NCBI GenBank assembly: GCA_964019415.1
Contig: OZ025869.1
Location: 5,969,882-6,033,881, forward strand
Reading direction: 5' to 3'
Length of the DNA stretch: 64,000 bases
Origin: Ianthella basta
Taxonomy: Eukaryota > Porifera > Demospongiae > Verongiida > Ianthellidae
Below, piece after piece: positions 44,583 to 57,819 of the stretch (the first letter of the stretch is position 1; the number at the start of each line of letters is the position of its first letter). Position numbers and translations under genes: made by a program. The notes beneath the pieces are model-generated. The model saw only the letters and a program-made list of their open reading frames with translations, had not been told where the DNA came from and did not search any database.

Positions 44583-47500
44583 ATGAGGCTTCGGCGGGCT
44601 CTCGTATACGTAGCTTGCACAATTGTACTCGCCATTCTCAGTTCAGTGTGCCTTCGAATGTCATTGGTAAACGTGGACATCACTGTGTTGAGAGATACTT
44701 CATTTGGCAAGGTAGGTTGAGCGACTTGTGTGTTGGTCTGACTTATCTTTTAGGCTACCTGTAGGGTGAGGAATTAGTATTCGGCCGGCATGAGAATTCT
44801 GTCACCCCGTTCAATTAAGACTCAAGCGCACCCACGGCTTTGAACTTGGCAGTCACAAAGGAAGGGCGGCTGCTACCTCGGTCACAAATGGAGACAATCG
44901 TGACTGCTACCCTTCTTGTGTGAGGCAGCCGAGAACGAGGTGGCCGAGTTCATGTAATTCGGCCGAAATCACGAGAATTCGGACAGCGACTGTGCTAGAA
45001 CAAAGAAGGCTTTGTTTGGATTTTCCATGGTGTGAACATCAAGCCCCAACCATCCCCTTCTAGAAACAGAATGTAGAAGCTATAACGTTCAACTGTCGTG
45101 CGGCAGTGCTGTGAAACAATTGGGTGGGTGGGGTATGAGAATTCGGCCACCCACGCAACGGATATATGAACGCGTGCACCTAATATCCCATGTCCTAATC
45201 TCAAATTTTGCGACTCGGCGAGCAGTGAGACAGTTGTGCTTTCGATCTGTGCTTTTTAAAGCGTTCCTTCTGGAGTTTCCACAACCTTTCCCAGGTATGC
45301 GTCATTTGCGCCATGTTTTCATACTGCCGCAACAATGGGGGTGATACAAACCGATTGTATCACTCCCATTTTGTTATGAAGTAACTCTGCTTAGGTCAAG
45401 GGCCGTTTTGGCTATGACCAGTGATAACATCTAAAACTGAAAGTGCAGGACAAATGGGTTGTAAGGTAACCTGACCTACAAGGACCCTATATACATGGGT
45501 GCAACCATGGCTGTATATACCTGAGAGCAGTATAGCTACCTTACAATGCTTACAACCAAGAAATTGCATGGGCAGTTGAAAATGGAAATTGCAGGGTTAC
45601 ATCTGCTGTCATGCCTATGCACTACATTAGCTTTCACGTACACAAAATGTCTTCCATTCATGTACTCATGCCTGCAAACAGCTTGCGTACCCTCAAGTAC
45701 ACCACAACTAGTCTAAGAATAGTAATATAGGTCCAGTGTATATAGCTACAGACTGTATAGCTATAGCTAGCTATAGAAGATGTCAATACACATTGACAAC
45801 TGTGAATATACCTCACAGTATAATCTCATTCTACACCATAAGATCAGTTTGGCCTGCTTCCCTGTAGCTGTTTCCACCGTACAGTTGCATGCATCACCGC
45901 GAAAAGCCTCATTTGGTCAGATATTATCCTCTGCTCATCATTGCACAATCATGTGAATGTGAATGTGGCATGCAGTCAGTGGTACAAGTGCCCTACTGCC
46001 ATGTGCCCCACCATGTATGAATTTGGTAGCTAGTGTTGGACAGTGTGCCCCACAACATTGTGGCCCATTGAATGTGAATGTGCCCTACTGCCGTGTGCCC
46101 TAACATATGTGAATGTGGCAGTTCTTGGTAGTGGTACCTTGCAAGAAAGCCCACCTTTAGTTGGCTTTCTTGCAAGCGCGTTACTGCCACATGTTCTATT
46201 GTATGTGAATGTGGTAGTCAGTGGTGGCAGTGGTACACCTGCAGGAAAGCCTGCCTCGGCAGGCCTTCTTGCTCCATTGCATCACATCAAGTCAGTGATT
46301 CCAATGCATGCATTCAGTGCTGAATACAGCAGTGCAAATATGCAAAGTGGTGCCTGGTGTCTGGAGTGACACAGAGGTGCTTCTTTCGATCAAAATGCGT
46401 ATGGGAAAGGCCGCTCAGGCGGCAATTACCGATAACTGCACCTTTCGTTCAGAAATTCGGCGCCTACGCAATGGAAATTGTCTGTTGGAGACTACTATGT
46501 TTGTTTTCTGCCCTTCATTTGCACTGTCGCTGTAGCTAATGCTAACGGGAGCTCATGAACCGATGAGAGCCGATCCATACAACTGCCTCATAGAACGGTT
46601 CTCATAACCGGTTATGGAACCGTTCCACTAGTGTAAATGGGCTGTAAGATAGTAGATGCCATTTTTATTGGGCACATTCCTAAATCCCTAACCCTCGTCG
46701 CATGCACCGTAGGGTTACAGTAGCTGGGTGTGTGCATGTGGGTGTGTGTTCGTTTCGGCTTTTCCATACAGTAACGAATCCGACTAAAAGACCTACGGAT
46801 TGTCTCATTGCTGTGAAACATTGAATTAAAATGAGCATTTTTTGTAGAACAGCCTCTATTCAAAGCTACAGAATTCACTTCAAAACTACTAGTGCACCAG
46901 ACGCCATTTTGGTTGCTCTGGACCAAGTGGTGTTTTTGCCTGAAGGAAGGTGTGTTGTTTGGCCTGAAGGAAGGAAGACCTCAAGGCAGTAGCCACTCCG
47001 TTGAGTGAGGTATTTCGTGCCTTGCAGAACCTGTTTCATTCTTCCCCCAAATTCCACTTGGTCCTATACTTTCAAAGCTTTGATTTTCATACTCACATTC
47101 TGGAAGTCATCAAGGATCTCCAGTGATGCAAGTGTTACAGTTTTGGATGCAATTGCATTATCAGATTTCAGCGATGCTACATCCAACTTGAGGTGTTGGC
47201 TGCTCTAAATATTTGCCATGGTGTTGTAATTGCTAGATTGCTACACACTGACTGGTTACCACCTCTAAAAATAGCATAGTGCACCATGATGTAATAATTG
47301 ACCATATTGCAGAGTCAGCACTGTTGCCTTAATGCATGTCTTTAGTTTACTACAGTGTAAAAACAATTGCTATCATTTTCCCATGCCGTACTTTTAACTT
47401 ATATTAATATCAGCTCTTATTATAGAACCAGACATTCTAATTAACATTTTGATTCAGAATAATTTATAACTTATTACGCTAAGGGTTTAACACTTCAGTG

Positions 47501-48054
47501 CCTTCATTTTAACAGGAATGCCTCATCAGCCAATGGCTGGTCTACCAGTGGGTCCTGTAAACAAGCACACAACAGAGAAACAACAATAATAGGAAAAAGA
47601 GGGGAAGTTTATAATTACCAAAAGTGATTGTCAAAGCAACTGTCATAGTTAAGATTGAAAAACATGGTTAATTTACATGCTAGACAGATAATAAATGTTC
47701 CTTAACACAAGCCTTAATTAAAAGTCTTCAATGTCTTGATCTCATGTAATCTCTCGGATAAGTTATTCTATTCTAGGCCTCCCTTAAATGCTGTGGCATT
47801 ACGCCCAAATTCAGTTAATTAAGACTTTTCTAATATGCAGCTTTCTGAAACCGTGTGTAACACAGCAATTCCACATTTCTCATTTGTCTTAATATATATA
47901 GCTCAATAGATAGAGTGGAGCTTTCTGATGCACACAACGATGCATAAGAATAAGTACTCACGTCTTCTTGCTAAAGGCATCCAATTCCAAGTGTTGAGCT
48001 ATATGGGCTAGCTATACTTGTCTACTTGCATGTGTATATTTAGCTACATGCGTG

Positions 48055-48118
<64 letters not shown>

Positions 48119-49268
48119 TGCATGCACTTGATTGTGATTTTGGCAACTCTGAGAATGTGCAAAATGTTTACAAGGTACGTAAGTTAATGTACTGTGCCAT
48201 TGTGTCAAAATAATTCTCATTCAATGCTCTGTTTTTGTTTTGTCTCATTTTAATCAGATTCCTGACACTGTTGGAGTTACATGTTCAGAACTGAAAGTGG
48301 GAAATTCTACACCCTACCGAAACAAAGAGCGCTGCTGCAGGGAAGCTGAAGCTAAGCACCTACCTGAGCTGTGTGGACAGGTCAATGCTAGTGCTATTGG
48401 AAATGAATCCCATGTACAAGGTTGCACTTGTCATGACTTCATGGCTTGCAAGACAGTAGTTCTCACTTCTGCATCATCAAATCACTGGATTGAATCACTG
48501 GATGGCATTGGATCTGTGCAGAACATAATGCCAGATATGAAGATCATCATGATGGACATTGGACTGACCAAAGAACAAGTGGAACAGCTGCAACGATTAC
48601 GTAATGTTGAAATTCGAAAATTTCCATTTGACACTTATCCATCTCATGTGAGAGACCTGATGAAATATGCATGGAAACCATTGGCAATACAGAAGATACT
48701 AACAGAGTATGAAATTGTATTCTACATGGATGCAAGTATTAGGCTGAGGCGCCCACTTGTGGACATTCTCTTTCCAGACATACAAAAGTTTCCAATCCGA
48801 GTGAATGCCAACGGATTTTATGATGGAGCATTTACCATGGATGAAACTTATAAGCATTTAGGGGTAACTCGTAAGCAAGTGGGAAAACGCTTTCAAAAGG
48901 AAGGAAATGTTCAATTATACCGAAACTGTTCCTTTGTACATGAGCGAGTAGTGTCACCTTTAGTTGACTGTGCACTTCATGAAGAATGCATCGCCCCAAG
49001 TGGATCTTCACCTTTTGGCTATAATTTTGACAAGTACAAGGAGCAAGTTAAGCAGATTGATACCATTGAGGAATTCGCCTACATTGGCTGCCATCGTTTT
49101 GATCAAAGTGCATTGACAGTGGTTTTAGATAGGGAGTTTCACTTTCCCAATGACCATTATGTGGTGGACCCTGCAGGCTACAGCGAGACCATGGAAATAT
49201 GGAGGAATCCAACAAAGTGCTTTACTCTTTTCCTCATTGGTGATCATGCCAATAATACTCAAGAGTAA
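44583..49268 (+). CDS. Complete two-exon Golgi-type glycosyltransferase (copy 3)
   Basis: Exon 1 (44,583-44,711) encodes 43 residues: MRLRR, then an about 19-residue hydrophobic signal anchor, then a short stem ending VLRDTSFGK at a donor AAG|GTAGGT. Exon 2 (48,258-49,268) follows an acceptor TCATTTTAATCAG, both phase 0, giving about 379 residues. Motifs: stem Cys cluster (RCCREAE, CGQVNASA), LTSASSNHWIES, MMDIGLTKEQ, RKFPFDTYPSHV, YAWKPLAIQ, YMDASIRLRRPL, LYRNCSFVHERVV, CHRFDQSALTVVLD, stop after ANNTQE. Topology fits a type II Golgi enzyme; family resemblance is to a GT-A-like DUF1647-type group. Substrate unknown. Compared with copy 2, exon 1 has lost roughly 70 stem codons. The intron holds repeat blocks and a GT array. 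Of the three copies it is the only one with both exons visible and open. Confidence 0.78.
45334..45371. repeat. Strong small hairpin
   Basis: AATGGGGGTGATACAA and TTGTATCACTCCCATT are inverted repeats with a 5-base loop. It lies in the intron of copy 3 just before the 45,460 minisatellite block. Function unknown. Confidence 0.6.
45460..46340. repeat. Paralogue of the 9.6-10.5 kb minisatellite block
   Basis: Same order of phrases as 9,640-10,500, including CAAGAAAGCCCACCTTTAGT and its mirror GGCTTTCTTGCAAG (46,140-46,175) and the TGCATGCATTCAGTGCTGAA end. It lies in the intron of glycosyltransferase copy 3 but is missing from copy 2's intron. Confidence 0.7.
46645..48020. repeat. Segmental duplication block, empty site for the 29.8-kb LINE
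   Basis: 46,645-47,258 matches 29,170-29,814 and 47,259-48,020 matches 31,906-32,660 without a gap, so this copy predates or escaped the LINE insertion. Just after it the block jumps to sequence equivalent to 34,390, a deletion of about 1.7 kb relative to copy 2. Confidence 0.8.
48057..48117 (+). repeat. (GT)n microsatellite
   Basis: Pure GT run about 140 bp upstream of the catalytic exon of copy 3. Confidence 0.96.
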
Positions 49269-50690
49269 TTATTCAACTGATGCAGAGGTGGTATATAGCC
49301 TATAGTATACAAAAGTAAAGGTACATAGGACGTATGCAATAGCTATAATTATGTAGTCACTTTAACTGCAGTGAGGCTTGCCTAAAACACTATAAGTTTT
49401 GTAGCTGTGTTCTTTAAGTATTACGGCGCTGAGGTGTATATGGATTTGGCCCATTTCAAAATGGCGGCCGGAAGTGGTCTGGGTACGAGATATTATTGTT
49501 ATACCCATCTGTTTTGTAGATAACTAGCACGTTTGTTTAGTGTTTAGCTACTAGCTAACAATGACAAGTATAGGCCTTTCTTTTGGCTGAGCAGCCCCTG
49601 CTCTATGTATGCTGTTTTGTCACTTTAATAATAATAATTATAATGCAAGAACAGACTTCTAGCAGACGTAGATCAGCCTGTGGCCATGCAGCCTTTCCCC
49701 CCCATACCTCCTGAGTGCCGCCAATGAAGCTGGGAAGCTGGAGAAATGTGGTAGCCTTGTCAGAGAGCCTTGAAGTTGACCATGCAAGTACAGTTGCCTA
49801 GATTCAACCTATTCCTTCACCCCAATAGCTATTGAATCTTCGGGAGCTTGTAGCCCACTTACTTTGGAGTTCCTAAGGGACCTCAGCAGCTGTCTCTGGC
49901 AGGCTACAGGCGAGTAGAGCTCATTGACCGACCTACTCCAGAGGCTGTCTGTGGTGGTTCAAAGAGGCAATTAATGCAGCATTCGTTTTGAGAGCAAGTG
50001 CCCACTTCTCCCCCCCGACTATCATTGCCCCCTATTGCCTGCATGTGTGCTCTGAGCATGACACTGCTTGTTCCTTATAATACTTAATTTCATATTTACA
50101 TAATATTATTTGTGTATTGTTCCATTATGGACTTTTAATTAACAGACTGTTTGATTACATAGGTTATACTGCAATATTAGTAGTTTAGCGTCATGCAACA
50201 TGATATAATCATATTCATGGTTACCATAATTGTATTCACAATGTGCACACCAGTCGATACAACTGAAGGGTAGGTGGTGGTTATAATTATAAAAATTATA
50301 AATATTCTAGTATACTGTTAAGACATCCACTGCATGATTATAAACAATATCTCAGTGTACCAGTTGGGGGCACTTTCAACACCAACTGGTCATGCATCCG
50401 TCCACACTACATAAAGTGCTATTTACCCATCCACTGCCACTGAGGACTAGCCATGTCATCACAGGAACTGCATGCAGCTGTGTGCACACATCCCTTCCAT
50501 ATGGATACATGTCATAAAAAGGGGAACACACAGCACAGAGTGCAGTTTGGTAGATACAGTACTAGTGATGTACAAAAACTATACAAAATTTTGTACTCTG
50601 TAGTACGCATTAAAAGTCACATACTCTACACAGTTACATTGTGCTTTAAAGGGTGTGTAAGGGACCAAGAGCACAAACATACAAAACTGA
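49269..50690. other. 3' flank of copy 3; no further gene
   Basis: 49,269-49,420 matches copy 1's 3' flank. An unmatched insertion-like stretch follows (from about 49,425, AAATGGCGGCCGGAAG). From 50,150 the text resembles 37,020-37,440 and 59,480-59,870. Confidence 0.5.
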
Positions 50691-50719
50691 ATTGTTACTC
50701 TTTCCACAAGTCACCCATT

Positions 50720-50960
50720 GAACTGGTCACTCTTCCTGTCTTGCCTGAAGCTGTGCTCTTAGCAGAGTTGAACTGACTCCTTTAGTGTACGGCACAAAAT
50801 GCACGGGCATTAACTCCTCGCAGAGGCATCGTCCTGGAAACAGTGGCGCATCGTCTCCTCGCACATACAGCCCAGTCTGTCCGGTATCAAGGGATGAAGG
50901 GAAAAAGAAGGCCAAGGGAATGCGGAAGGAAAATGATTGAGATGAGAAACCTATCAAGAG
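50720..50960 (-). CDS. Unidentified exon family, copy 3 (open)
   Basis: Minus strand 50,905 to about 50,745 is open: DTGQTGLYVRGDDAPLFPGR, CLCEELMPVHFVPYTKGVSS, TLLRAQLQARQEE, then stop. The same segment is open at 52,780-52,990 and broken at 23.3-23.9 kb. Multiplication and partly kept frames suggest a once-coding exon in the duplicated unit. I do not recognise the family. Confidence 0.4.
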
Positions 50961-50979
50961 TGCATTGGAACCTACCTAT

Positions 50980-51046
50980 ACACACACACAAACACATACA
51001 CACAGACACATACACACACATGCACACACACATGCATGCACACGCT
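50980..51046 (+). repeat. Imperfect (CA)n microsatellite
   Basis: Equivalent in position to 23,947 and 37,687 but short and interrupted. Confidence 0.9.
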
Positions 51047-51446
51047 AATTGCAATTATGATTACAATTACATTAACATTTCTTCGGTCCGTCATTATACA
51101 TAGTAGTGTTTCAAGTTTCTTTCAAAAGCATGTGACGTCTGAATGGTTTTCAAATGTATTGTCTGCCTGACTGAACATGCTCCAGTAGTGCAGATGTAGC
51201 TGAATAGAATACCTAAAGAGCTAGGTTGCAAGAGTAGGGTAATCATGAGATTTTATTCTGCAAATGTCAGGGAGACTCTGGGACAAAGGAGGAGAAATGT
51301 AATTGTGTGTAATTCTGGAATTTGGTATCATATTCAATTACATGAATGTAATCAACTACCATAACAATTACTTCAGCAAATATTTCTCAATTCCAATTTA
51401 ACTACAATTACCTAGAAAAGTGTAATTCCAATTGTCATTACCACAA

Positions 51447-52779
<1,333 letters not shown>

Positions 52780-52990
52780 GGCACCCATTGAACCTGTCAC
52801 TATTCCTGTCGTGCTTGCAGCTGCGCTCTTAGAAGAGTTGGACTGACTCCTTCCGTGTACGGCACAAATTGTACAGGCACTAACTCCTCACAGAGGTGTC
52901 GGCCCGTTAACTGTGGCATATCGACTCCTAGTACCGACAGCCCAATCTGTCCATGGTCGAGGTGCACACAGCACTTGAGGTGGGGGTCAA
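52780..52990 (-). CDS. Unidentified exon family, copy 4 (open)
   Basis: Minus strand 52,980 to about 52,815 is open: LKCCVHLDHGQIGL, MPQLTGRHLCEELVPVQFVP, YTEGVSPTLLRAQLQARQE, stop. It differs from copy 3 mainly by substitutions, as expected of a coding segment under some constraint, but the function is unknown. Confidence 0.4.
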
Positions 52991-53133
52991 GAGGGAAAGG
53001 GAATGAAGGGTAGAAGAAGGGGAAGGTGGAGGGGGGGAGAGGGGGAAGGACTCAGAGGGTAGCAAGGGACTGAGAAAAGTTGTGGGGCAAAAAGTACTGT
53101 CCCATGAAATTTTATACACAATTTGTCCACCAG

Positions 53134-53225
53134 TCCTGTGTATCGTCCTCTACCGCACCAACAAGGGTGCCTTCATCACTCTCACTTCCAGTCTGAGGCC
53201 TGAATTCACAACCTATGAGGCAGTT
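53134..53225 (+). CDS. Candidate internal exon, unknown gene
   Basis: Acceptor TTTGTCCACCAG and a strong donor GTT|GTAAGT bound 92 bases that read LCIVLYRTNKGAFITLTSSL then RPEFTTYEAV in one frame. It is less repetitive than its surroundings. No family recognised. Confidence 0.35.
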
Positions 53226-53285
53226 GTAAGTGCACTGCATGTGTGTGTATGCACTTCATGTATATGTGTGTATTCGCTTGTGTGT

Positions 53286-53294
53286 GTGTTTGTG

Positions 53295-53385
<91 letters not shown>
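53286..53385 (+). repeat. (GT)n microsatellite
   Basis: About 100 bp, nearly pure GT, immediately after the candidate exon at 53,134. Confidence 0.97.
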
Positions 53386-53386
<1 letters not shown>

Positions 53387-53860
53387 TGTGAGTATGTGTG
53401 CATGAGATGGAATTGCTGGAGGTGTCTATGTGTGCCTGTTCCCATCTTCCCCATCTCTAGCCCCACCCTAGTGTTCGGCCCATGCAGTATGCCAATCCCC
53501 TCTTAGGGCTGATGTGAGCTGAGCTACAGACAGACAGACAGACTGGTGTGCAGGTCCTGTATTGTGTAATTAATACTTCCATGAACATACAGTTATACAT
53601 CTTCTGTATTGTAATGTAGTTAATTTATGAATATTTCGTTGTACATAATTATTCAATGTAAATTTAACCCCAACCAAGAAGCAGTACATGTAGCACTCCT
53701 CCAGTCCTGTAGCCAGAGTGCTCCCTTTTGTACTCAAGCCTCGGTTTTGGGTGCATATGCCACTAGCCCTCTCTGTAACATATACTGAAACAGAAATATC
53801 CTTGTAGTAAGGGTTAATGTACTTGCCAGAATAAAAACACACACTGAAACTGTATCCTAG

Positions 53861-53980
53861 GTAATGAGTGCCTGTCAGTGAGACAGCGGCAGCTGCAGCA
53901 GCAAGATGAAGAGCTGTTCAACATTTCAAGCCACCGAAAGGACTTCAAAGAGAAGAAAGAGATCAGTAAAGATCACAGAG
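53861..53980 (+). CDS. Candidate internal exon, Gln/Lys/Glu-rich
   Basis: Bounded by an acceptor TGTATCCTAG and a donor AGAG|GTACGC. One frame reads NECLSVRQRQLQQQDEELFN then ISSHRKDFKEKKEISKDHR, a helical, coiled-coil-like composition. Its phase does not join simply to the exon at 53,134. Confidence 0.35.
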
Positions 53981-54479
53981 GTACGCTTGTTGCACTTGCA
54001 ATTGGAAGCACCTTCGTGTGTGAGCCCACTGCTTAATAGAAACTGCAGCACATTATTTTACCCTCTAGATCTCATGCATTTGTGTTCACTGTAATACGCA
54101 TACAAGTATATTGTGTATACATGTGTGTGCTTGTGTGGTATGGTTGGTCATTTCTGGAGAGTCAAGCACTTCAATACTGTTCAGTCCTTTTGTCCAACAC
54201 ATCTCCTTGCAGTGCCAGTGGAAGAACCCTTACATTCAGGTCTTTTGCACCTTGGAACATGGCAGCAGGCATTCCACACTTTGAGTATTATCATCTCTAC
54301 TGTTCTACCGGCCTCTGTTCACCATATGTTACCTATAGAGCACATTCTAAAGTGTCCCTGTATACAGTATGTAGTGTGCGGATGCCTAATGTTCTATAGT
54401 AATGTGTGCATAAAAGTTCACATCTGTACTGATGTGTTGTCTTTGTACATGTACACACATCTTGTTCCCTGTTGTGTAC

Positions 54480-56172
54480 ATGATGTTGAAGAGTCCATTC
54501 CAAGTCGTCTGAATCTGCCATTGTGTAATTGTGCATCCATTTCAAGCACTATTGTAAGCTTGTGTACACAGTGTTGAAGAGTTCATTCCAAGTCGTCTGA
54601 ATCCACCACTGTGTTGAGTGCATTCATCTCAAGCACTATTGTAAGCATGTGTACATGGTGCTGAAGATTTCATTCCGAGTCATCTGAACTCCCCATTGTG
54701 TAGATGTGCATCCATTTCAAGCACTATTGTAAGCATGTGTACACAGTGTTGAAGAGTCCATTCCGAGTCGCCTGAATTCCCCATTGTGTTGAAGTGCATC
54801 CATCTCGATCACTGTTGTAAGCATGTGTAAATGGTATTGAAATGTCCATTCCAAGTCGTCTGAATCCACCATTGTGTAGACGTGCATCCATCTCAATCAC
54901 TGTTGTAAGCATGTGTACATGGTGTTCAAGAGTCCATTCTGAGTCACCTGAATCTACCATTGTGTAGACGTGCATTCATCTCAAGCACTATTGTAAGCTT
55001 GTGTACATGGTGTTGAAGTATCCATTCCGACTCATCTGAATTCCCCATTGTGTAGACGTGTATCCCTCTCAAGCACTATTGTAAGCATGTGTACATGGTG
55101 TTGAAGAGTCCATTCCGACTCATCTGAATTCCCCATTGTGTTGAACTGCATCCATCTCAATCACTGTTGTAAGCATGTGTAAATAGTATTGAAATGTCCA
55201 TTCCGAGTCGTCTGAATCCACCATTGTGTAGACGTGCATCCATCTCAATCACTGTTGTAAGCATGTGTACATGGTGTTCAAGAGTCCATTCTGAGTCACC
55301 TGAATTCCCCATTGTGTAGACATGCATCTGTAGCAAGCAGACTTACCTTGTGTACTGTTGCATGACTTTCACATGTTGTGTTGCAACTCTTAATTGTTAA
55401 TATGTAATGACAAGATCTAGAACCTTCTAGGACCAATGTATATATACACGTGTACTGTACGCTCATGTGGTCCTTGTGTAATAATTGATCTGAGTCCATT
55501 TCAAGCACTATTGTAAGCTTGTGTACATGGTGTTGAAGAATTCATTCCAAGTCGTCTGAATTCCCCATTGTGTAGACGTGCATCCATCTCAATCACTGTT
55601 GTAAGCATGTGTACATGGTGTTGAAACGTTCATTCCAAGTCGTCTGAATCCACCATTGTGTAGACGTGCATCCATTTCAAGCACTATTGTAAGCTTGTGT
55701 ACATGGTGTTGAAGAGTCCATTCCAAGTCGCCTGAATCCACCATTGTGGTGAAGTGCATTCATCTCAAGCACTATTGTAAGCTTGTGTACACAGTGTTGA
55801 AGAATTCATTCCGAGTCGTCTGAATTCCCCATTGTGTAGACATGCATCCATCTCAATCACTGTTGTAAGCATGTGTACATGGTGTTGAAACGTTCATTCC
55901 AAGTCGTCTGAATCCACCATTGTGTAGACGTGCATCCATTTCAAGCACTATTGTAAGCTTGTGTACATGGTGTTGAAGAGTCCATTCCAAGTCGCCTGAA
56001 TTCCCCATTGTGTAGACGTGCATCCATCTCAATCACTGTTGTAAGCATGTGTACATAGTGTTGAAGAGTCCATTCCGAGTTGCCTGAATTCCCCATTGTG
56101 TAGACGTGCATCCATCTCAATCACTGTTGTAAGCATGTGTACATGGTGTTGAAGAGTCCATTCCTAAGTGGA
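54480..56172. repeat. 88-bp satellite with higher-order organisation
   Basis: About 18 monomers of 88 bp, each with GTTGAAGAGTCCATTCC, GTCGTCTGAATCC, CATTGTGTAGACGTGCATCC and TGTTGTAAGCATGTGTACAT. A non-satellite interruption covers about 55,320-55,495. Variant monomers repeat every fourth unit before the interruption (54,747/55,100, 54,835/55,187, 54,923/55,275) and every third unit after it (55,531/55,795, 55,619/55,883, 55,706/55,971). 88 is not a multiple of 3, so the open frames here are incidental. Confidence 0.92.
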
Positions 56173-57104
56173 CTGTGTCCACTATTGTGAATAACAGTGC
56201 CTCCATCCCATTCGCTTGATTTGTAGCTGACCTGCTGGAATGTCTAATAGGGAGGCTATTTGTGAATGTCAATTATATCCGTGCTTTGTCACTATGCCTC
56301 CCAGTTACTCTTCTGGTCATGTAGCAATTGCAAGGAGGTGTGTGACTTCATGCAAAGCTTGGATCTTGACTGTATTACACAAGATTGATCAGGACAGACA
56401 TGCTCTGAAAACATGTAGCTGTTATCCATTTGTAGCAGACAAAGTGAAATGACCATGACTTGTGTCATTCATGCAGATATGTCATAGAGCCTTATGCATT
56501 ATTATGCAATTCTTTATGCAAATATGTGGGACTTAATAGGTTAATAATTATGGAGTCTGACTTCTGATACATTTATGTTCAATAATGTTACAGTACTTGT
56601 AATTATGCTCACACTATTTTGTGCATGTACAAACTACACTACAAACTTTGCTTATCTATCAGTTTAATTTATGTAATTATTTTCACGACACTTTCTGTGG
56701 TAATGTCTCACAATTTGTAATGGGTTCACAGTCTGCAACACACATATTACAAACATGTAAAATTTCCAAAAATCCCTGAATATAAAAGCTGTATGGACAT
56801 GCAATTGACATGCTGCATGTTATCACTTGCTCAGTGCAAGAAACATGAATGTTACATGCACAATATCTTTCGAATAGGGCACACTCCACCGGGCTTCTGA
56901 CTTTAGTAGTCTTCCAGCCCTTGTGTACCAGCATGATGGCATCGGGAAATGCCATTAACCTACCAGGCATAGTTGTCTTCTGGATGTGTTGTGTGCAGTT
57001 GGTAGATCTCAGACAGTGGTGTGTTAACGTATACCACTTTATTATGTGATCTGGCAATTGCAAACTGGCCTATGGTGAATAATTGTAGTGTTAGTGTACT
57101 GGGC
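56173..57104. other. No gene recognised
   Basis: AT-rich, short frames only; none resembles a known domain. Confidence 0.4.
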
Positions 57105-57109
57105 ACAGT

Positions 57110-57298
57110 GTGCACAGTGGAACCTGTCTAAGACAGCCACCTGTGAATCAGTTCGAACAGACCTTAATGGTGAGGTGGCTGCTCTACAGAGTTAGATTGT
57201 GATGCTATAGTGCTATTTAGGCAAGAGAGGCTGGCTGTTTTAGAGAGGTGTCTGCCTAACACCATATATAACCATCTTAGACATGTTTCATTGTACCA
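57110..57298. mobile_element. TA-type MITE, second copy
   Basis: Left end CAGTGGAACCTGTCTAAGAC and, inverted, right end CATCTTAGACATGTTTCATTG. Internal text (GAGGTGGCTG, TTAGAGAGGTG) matches 27,762-27,940. Confidence 0.6.
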
Positions 57299-57495
57299 AA
57301 GGAAGTATGGAGCATCTAATTTTATTTTGGATATGCCAAGCCAGTCTGACTTTGAAGTGAATTAAGCATCATGAATAACAAATGTTGCCAAAATTGGCGA
57401 GGTGCTGTAACGTATATCTTCAGTGCGTAATGGAATATACTGAACTACTTGAAGGCTTCTGAGTGGCTGAGCTTATTATATCAAGAATCTCTGGA

Positions 57496-57664
57496 AACAA
57501 CTCTATAGCCGATCACAAGGGGAGACTGGTGTACAAGTCAATCAAACTCTTCAACCCCTATCCAGGGGCCCGCATCCGTGACAAAGACCCTTGCATTGGG
57601 GTCGAAACATTTAATTTGACTCGTACACCATGCAGTCTCCCCTTGTGATAGGCTGGAGTTGTCA
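57496..57664. repeat. 169-bp near-complete palindrome
   Basis: Left arm 57,496-57,573 and right arm 57,585-57,664 mirror each other (ACAAGGGGAGACT and AGTCTCCCCTTGT, GGTGTAC and GTACACC, then TTCAACCCCTATCCAGGGG with CCTTGCATTGGGGTCGAA). The loop is about 12-17 bases. It could be a fold-back MITE; both strands happen to be open for about 60 codons, a consequence of the symmetry. Confidence 0.8.
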
Positions 57665-57819
57665 TGAAAATCATTGACATATTGAACTACTGTATAGTAA
57701 CTAATATATACCTCACATGCATACACAGAAGATTTTAGCCTGCTGCAGTATAGTTCGTACTAGGGCATACATTAAAATGCAACCAGCCTCGCTTGAATGT
57801 ATATAGCTAGCTATTTCAG

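Noticed and set aside
54333-54975. Repetitive minus-strand proteins in the satellite
   Set aside because: The repeat unit is 88 bp, not a multiple of three, so the frame rotates between monomers and cannot be a repeat protein.
57463-57726. Overlapping frames on both strands
   Set aside because: Explained by the palindrome, in which each strand mirrors the other.
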